Shown: in pieces, positions 60,296 through 64,000 of the stretch
How positions within the stretch are numbered: position 1 is the stretch's first letter
Layout of the letters: the number at the start of each line of letters is the position of its first letter
Origin: Parelaphostrongylus tenuis
Taxonomy: Eukaryota; Nematoda; Chromadorea; Rhabditida; Metastrongylidae
Assembly (NCBI GenBank): GCA_019055375.1
Contig: JAHQIW010006092.1
Location: 620,001 to 684,000 of the forward strand
Direction of reading: 5' to 3'
Length of the DNA: 64,000 nucleotides
The notes under the pieces: model-generated
What the model was told of the DNA's origin: nothing
The model's database searches: none
The model's input: the letters and a program-made list of their open reading frames with translations, nothing else
Translations under genes and position numbers: made by a program

Positions 60296-62502
60296 CAAAG
60301 GTTTTGCCTGACCGACGTCGCTGTTGTTCCCAAGTTCTACACGGGATCAGACCATCGCCTCCTTCGCGCAACGTTCCGATTTTCGAGGAGAGGAGAGAAA
60401 GCCGCTAAATTCAAACAACGAAGTCCCAGAACTACCATAAACTAGGATGTATTCAAATCATTAGTCGGCTCTTGGGAAGATACCGTTGTCGACAACATCG
60501 ACGAAGAATACGATCGACTCGTTGAATATCTTCACGTTAGCGCTAAAAAAGCCGAGAGTCCTAAGGTCACGAAGAGACGCTTGTCCCGCAGACACTTGAG
60601 CTGATACGTCAACGTGGAATCACACGAGCTGCAAGCAAACGAAACCTTACGTCCGAACTTGCGAAACGATGCAGAGAAGCGATATAAGAAGACCTTAAAG
60701 AGAGAAGAGCAGCAGTTATGGCAGAAGCTTCAGAAGCTGGGAAGAGCATTTGCAAAGCCCAGCGAAGCTTCGCCAACTATGAGACCAAGATGATCGCACT
60801 CCGATACCCTGACGGGACACTTACAGCTTCCAGAAGGGCTATGGAGAAAATCATCCACCAATACTACTCGGATCTCTTCGCTAGCCATGTTCTCTTACCG
60901 TCATATAAATTGAAAGAGGGACGAATATGTCGTTCCACCGGTCCTTCCTTCCGAAATCCGACATGCTATATCGTCGGTGAAAAACAGAACAACACCCGGT
61001 CCAGACAGGATTAGACCAGAACACCTGAAGAACCTGCCGCCAGTTCTCATCAACACCCTGGCTCGGCTCTTCACTCGCTACCTGTCAGAATGCAAGGTCC
61101 CTATTTAATGGAAAACCAGCAAGACCGTATTGTTGTTCAAAAAGGGAGACCTTCACGACATAGGCAATTATCGCCCAATCTGCTTGCTGTCCGTTGTCTA
61201 TAAACTCTTGACACGAGTCATCCCAAACAGGATTGACAGAACACTGGACGAAGGACAGCCATGCGAACAAGCAGGGTTCAGAAAAGGATTTAGTACCATA
61301 GACCACATCCACACGATCATAAGACTCACTGAAGTTTCGCGAGAGTACAAACAACCACTCTGTCTCACCTTTATCGATCTGAAAAAAAGCCTTTGATTCA
61401 GTGGAAACAGAAGCGGTTATAGAGGCTCTGGATAACCAGGGCGTCCCTACTCGATACATAATGATCCTTCGTGAGCTTTATAAAGATTTCACGGCCAGAA
61501 TATCTCCATTCTACAACAATATCACCATTGACGTAAGAAGAGGGGTTCGACAAGGCGATACAATATCGCCAAAACTATTCACTGCCACCCTACAAAACGT
61601 CATGCGAATATTAGAAGGGACGAAATGGGAGTGAAAATTGACGGTCGACAACTTAAACCATCTTCGCTTTGCTGACGATATCGTTCTCATAACACCAAAC
61701 ATCAGCCAAGCGGAACGAATGTTGACCGATTTCGATAACGCCTGTGGAAAGATCGGTCTTCAACTGAATCTAACGAAAACAATGTTCATGAGGAACGGAT
61801 GGGTTTCTAATGCCCCATTCACGCTCAACGGAACGACAATTTCCGAATGCTCCAGTTACATCTATCTAGGTCGTGAAATCAACATGATGAACGACCTAGC
61901 CCCAGAGTTCAGCAGGAGGAAACGAGCGGCTTGGGGAACGTTTAAGAGCATCGAAGATGTAGTGAAGAGGACAAAGAACATCCGACTCCGTGCCCACCTT
62001 TTCGACTCGACAATTATCCCTGCCCTAACGTATGCAGCAGGAACCTGGTCGCTACGTAAGCAGGATGAAAGATCACTTGGAGTTGTCGAACGCGCAGTCG
62101 AAAGGTCGATGCTAGGAGTATCCCGTATTTCGCAAATGAGAGAAAGGATCCGAAGTTCCGACCTACGTCAACGATCGAAAATCAGAGACGCCGTTCTACA
62201 CGCCAGGATATCGGAAATAAGGTGGGCCGGACACGTGATGCGCATCAACGACAACCGATGGACGAGAGCCGTTACCGACTGGATTCCTCGGGACGTCAAG
62301 CGCTCTAAAGGAAGACCACTGACCCGTTAGGTCCGATTTCTTCACGAAAGCGATGGAAGAAAGATATGATGCTCAGCGAATTCCTAGAGCGAGGAGGACC
62401 CACTGGGCTACTCTTGCACGCGATAGGGAAAAATGGAAGAGTTGCTGGTACCCGCTCGAGTCACTCGACGATCAACGGGACGACAGGTGATACAGGTGAT
62501 TA
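60296..62502 (+). mobile_element. 5'-truncated RTE-clade retrotransposon
   Basis: Closely similar to the copy at 17705-20842, starting at the segment equivalent to about 18668. The endonuclease is therefore missing. Retains the end of the linker, the reverse transcriptase (EQAGFRKGFSTIDHIH, GVRQGDTISPKLF, LRFADDIVLIT at about 61660) and the C-terminal RWAGHVMRINDNRWTRA region. Lesions: frame change around 60940, an extra A at about 61386 that breaks LIDLKK-YDS, and a stop at 61634. The 3' end is 'cgacaggtgatacaggtgat'. Direct repeats TTGGGCAC at 60283-60290 and 62503-62510 are a probable target-site duplication. Confidence 0.9.
60718..62330 (+). pseudogene. RTE reverse transcriptase reading frame, broken
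   Basis: Coding remnant of the truncated element in four main pieces: 60718-61014, 61130-61396, 61401-61634 and 61638-62330. The last piece is the longest uninterrupted frame in the window (230 residues) and contains the catalytic FADD box and the whole C-terminal domain. Upstream pieces are separated by one-base shifts and a stop, so no complete protein can be made. Confidence 0.85.
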
Positions 62503-62629
62503 TTGGGCACAGTGACTATGTGAGTTTGATGAAATAGGATAAAGGATAAAGAAGAAAAGCTTTTGACGCTGATCAATTGCTAGGGGACGCGTGATACATT
62601 CAATGTTATCAAACATTGTTAGATATGAT

Positions 62630-62830
62630 CGGATGCATATCTGGCTAATAGAATGACTTGCTATGGCTTGCCTTGTTTCAAGTCAGTATTGCTATCCTCT
62701 TGAAAAATTCTAGTGCTGAATTAGTATTCCCGGAGGAATGGATGGCTTGGTGAGTCCTAGCCGCGGGACCGAACCAAAAACCATTTGTCTATTATGGGGC
62801 ATTCAAACCAATGCGTTACACCGGCCTTAA
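62630..62830 (-). repeat. tRNA-derived SINE (family C)
   Basis: Diverged copy: 'ggaggaatggatggcttggtg' and 'aatgacttgctatggcttgcc' in the same order as the copies at 5715 and 37795. The head at about 62800-62825 is degraded. Confidence 0.6.
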
Positions 62831-64000
62831 AATCGGATACTACTTATAGTGAAGCCACAAAAACTTGAGTTTTCCTCGTCGAAAAGAATGTTAATCACTT
62901 TGTATGGTCTTTCGTGAAGATCACTAAGCCATGACATATGGTTGTTATTTGCATATCATCGCGCATCATTGACCAGCAGCCAGACAGTTGTTTGTAAGAA
63001 TGATAAAGCAGGACGCATAAGCAAGTGGTCAAGATGTTCACATAAACAAAAGGAAACACATCAAATGAAAGTATTTGTGAAACTGACTCTGAGTGAACAG
63101 CGTATGGCCCCATTTAAAATAATTCGCAGTGAACCATTTTTGTTTATATTCACTTGATCGCTATATCGTAATAAAACCAAGCAACAGTAGTTGACATTGT
63201 TATCAGAATAGTGATCGCTAAAATCGGTTCAATAATGTTTAAATAGCGAAATCAAGTGGAGCGTAGCTTCACAAATATTCAAATGAGTGGTCCATCTATG
63301 ACGGATCAGTAATAAATAAAAGTGTTCATCGTCCAAAAAAAAAGAAATGGGAATTCTACTAAGATGACTTGATCCAGCCATCATCTGGATCATAGTACAA
63401 AAAATATCTGTTTGCATTCCTGATAATAGATAGCTGAACACGTCACAGAACTGAAGAGTTCAAACAGAACAAGATATTACGAGTATTGATCTAGACTTCA
63501 GCCTATCGAAAACTTACCTAAGAACGCCACTTAATATCCGTATTTTGGATCAAGCAATATGTTATTGTAATATAAAACACGGATGTCCATGAATCATCTT
63601 GTTTCATGGCCTTATTGTATTCAACTTAAAAAGATTAATATGAGCAGATATCCACCTAATTGTGTTTTAGATAGCTTATCGTTCACTTTATCACATAATA
63701 GACAATATGCATTTCATGGAATAATACGCGGTGGATCGACTGGCCTTTATGAGTTATATCAAAGTTATCCGATAATCTTCAACCATAAATACCACTCACA
63801 TCCATTAAGCAATAGAGCAAAGTCTCTCTAACAATCCCGTGTTGATAATCCCTCACCTTCAATCAATGGAAATTATTGCTTCTTTTTGACACGGTAGCTA
63901 CACTAAATACAGCGCGCCACGAATGTGTTAACTCTGGTCACGATGTCTAAACCTTGGTTTGCTTTGTATTGCAAAGACGCCTAAATAACAATTCCGAAAA
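62831..64000. other. No feature recognised
   Basis: AT-rich sequence with short ORFs that lack conserved motifs. If the RSK gene continues, this would be intron. Confidence 0.4.

Overview
The window looks like the repeat-rich nuclear genome of a nematode, most likely a clade V (strongylid or hookworm-like) parasite. Three things point there: orthologues of single-copy nematode genes, very short introns (40-90 bp) with TTTCAG-type acceptors mixed with introns of several kb, and RTE-type retrotransposons, mariner relics and tRNA-derived SINEs. The species call is inference. No prokaryotic operon, CRISPR array or prophage is visible.

Five protein-coding loci can be supported. (1) LTV1, a 40S ribosome-biogenesis factor, minus strand, 1947-7382, twelve exons. 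(2) An unnamed membrane protein, plus strand, 10229 to about 13992, thirteen exons. (3) An MBOAT7-type lysophosphatidylinositol acyltransferase, plus strand, 16252-25478, fourteen exons, with a 5.4-kb intron that swallowed an RTE element. (4) A serine racemase / threonine dehydratase-like PLP enzyme, minus strand, 30234-37010, eight exons. (5) The C-terminal kinase domain of an RSK (p90 ribosomal S6 kinase), minus strand, 53523-59090; its N-terminal half lies outside the window or was not found. These genes have unrelated cellular roles and do not form a pathway.

The remaining sequence is dominated by transposon debris: one near full-length RTE (17.7-20.8 kb), one 5'-truncated RTE (60.3-62.5 kb) and an RTE tail (40.7-41.4 kb); three mariner transposase relics; a Penelope-like GIY-YIG fragment; at least four families of foldback elements with long inverted arms; several tRNA-like SINE families; and TA/TG microsatellites. 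Several introns consist almost entirely of one foldback.

Exons were placed by eye from splice signals and remembered family conservation, not by alignment. Five places in three genes are off by one base (two inside RSK exons, one MBOAT7 junction, two junctions of the unnamed gene). The rest of those genes is intact, so assembly indels are as likely as gene decay. I found no convincing undescribed biological system. The most useful leads are the foldback families, the frame problems and the unnamed membrane protein.
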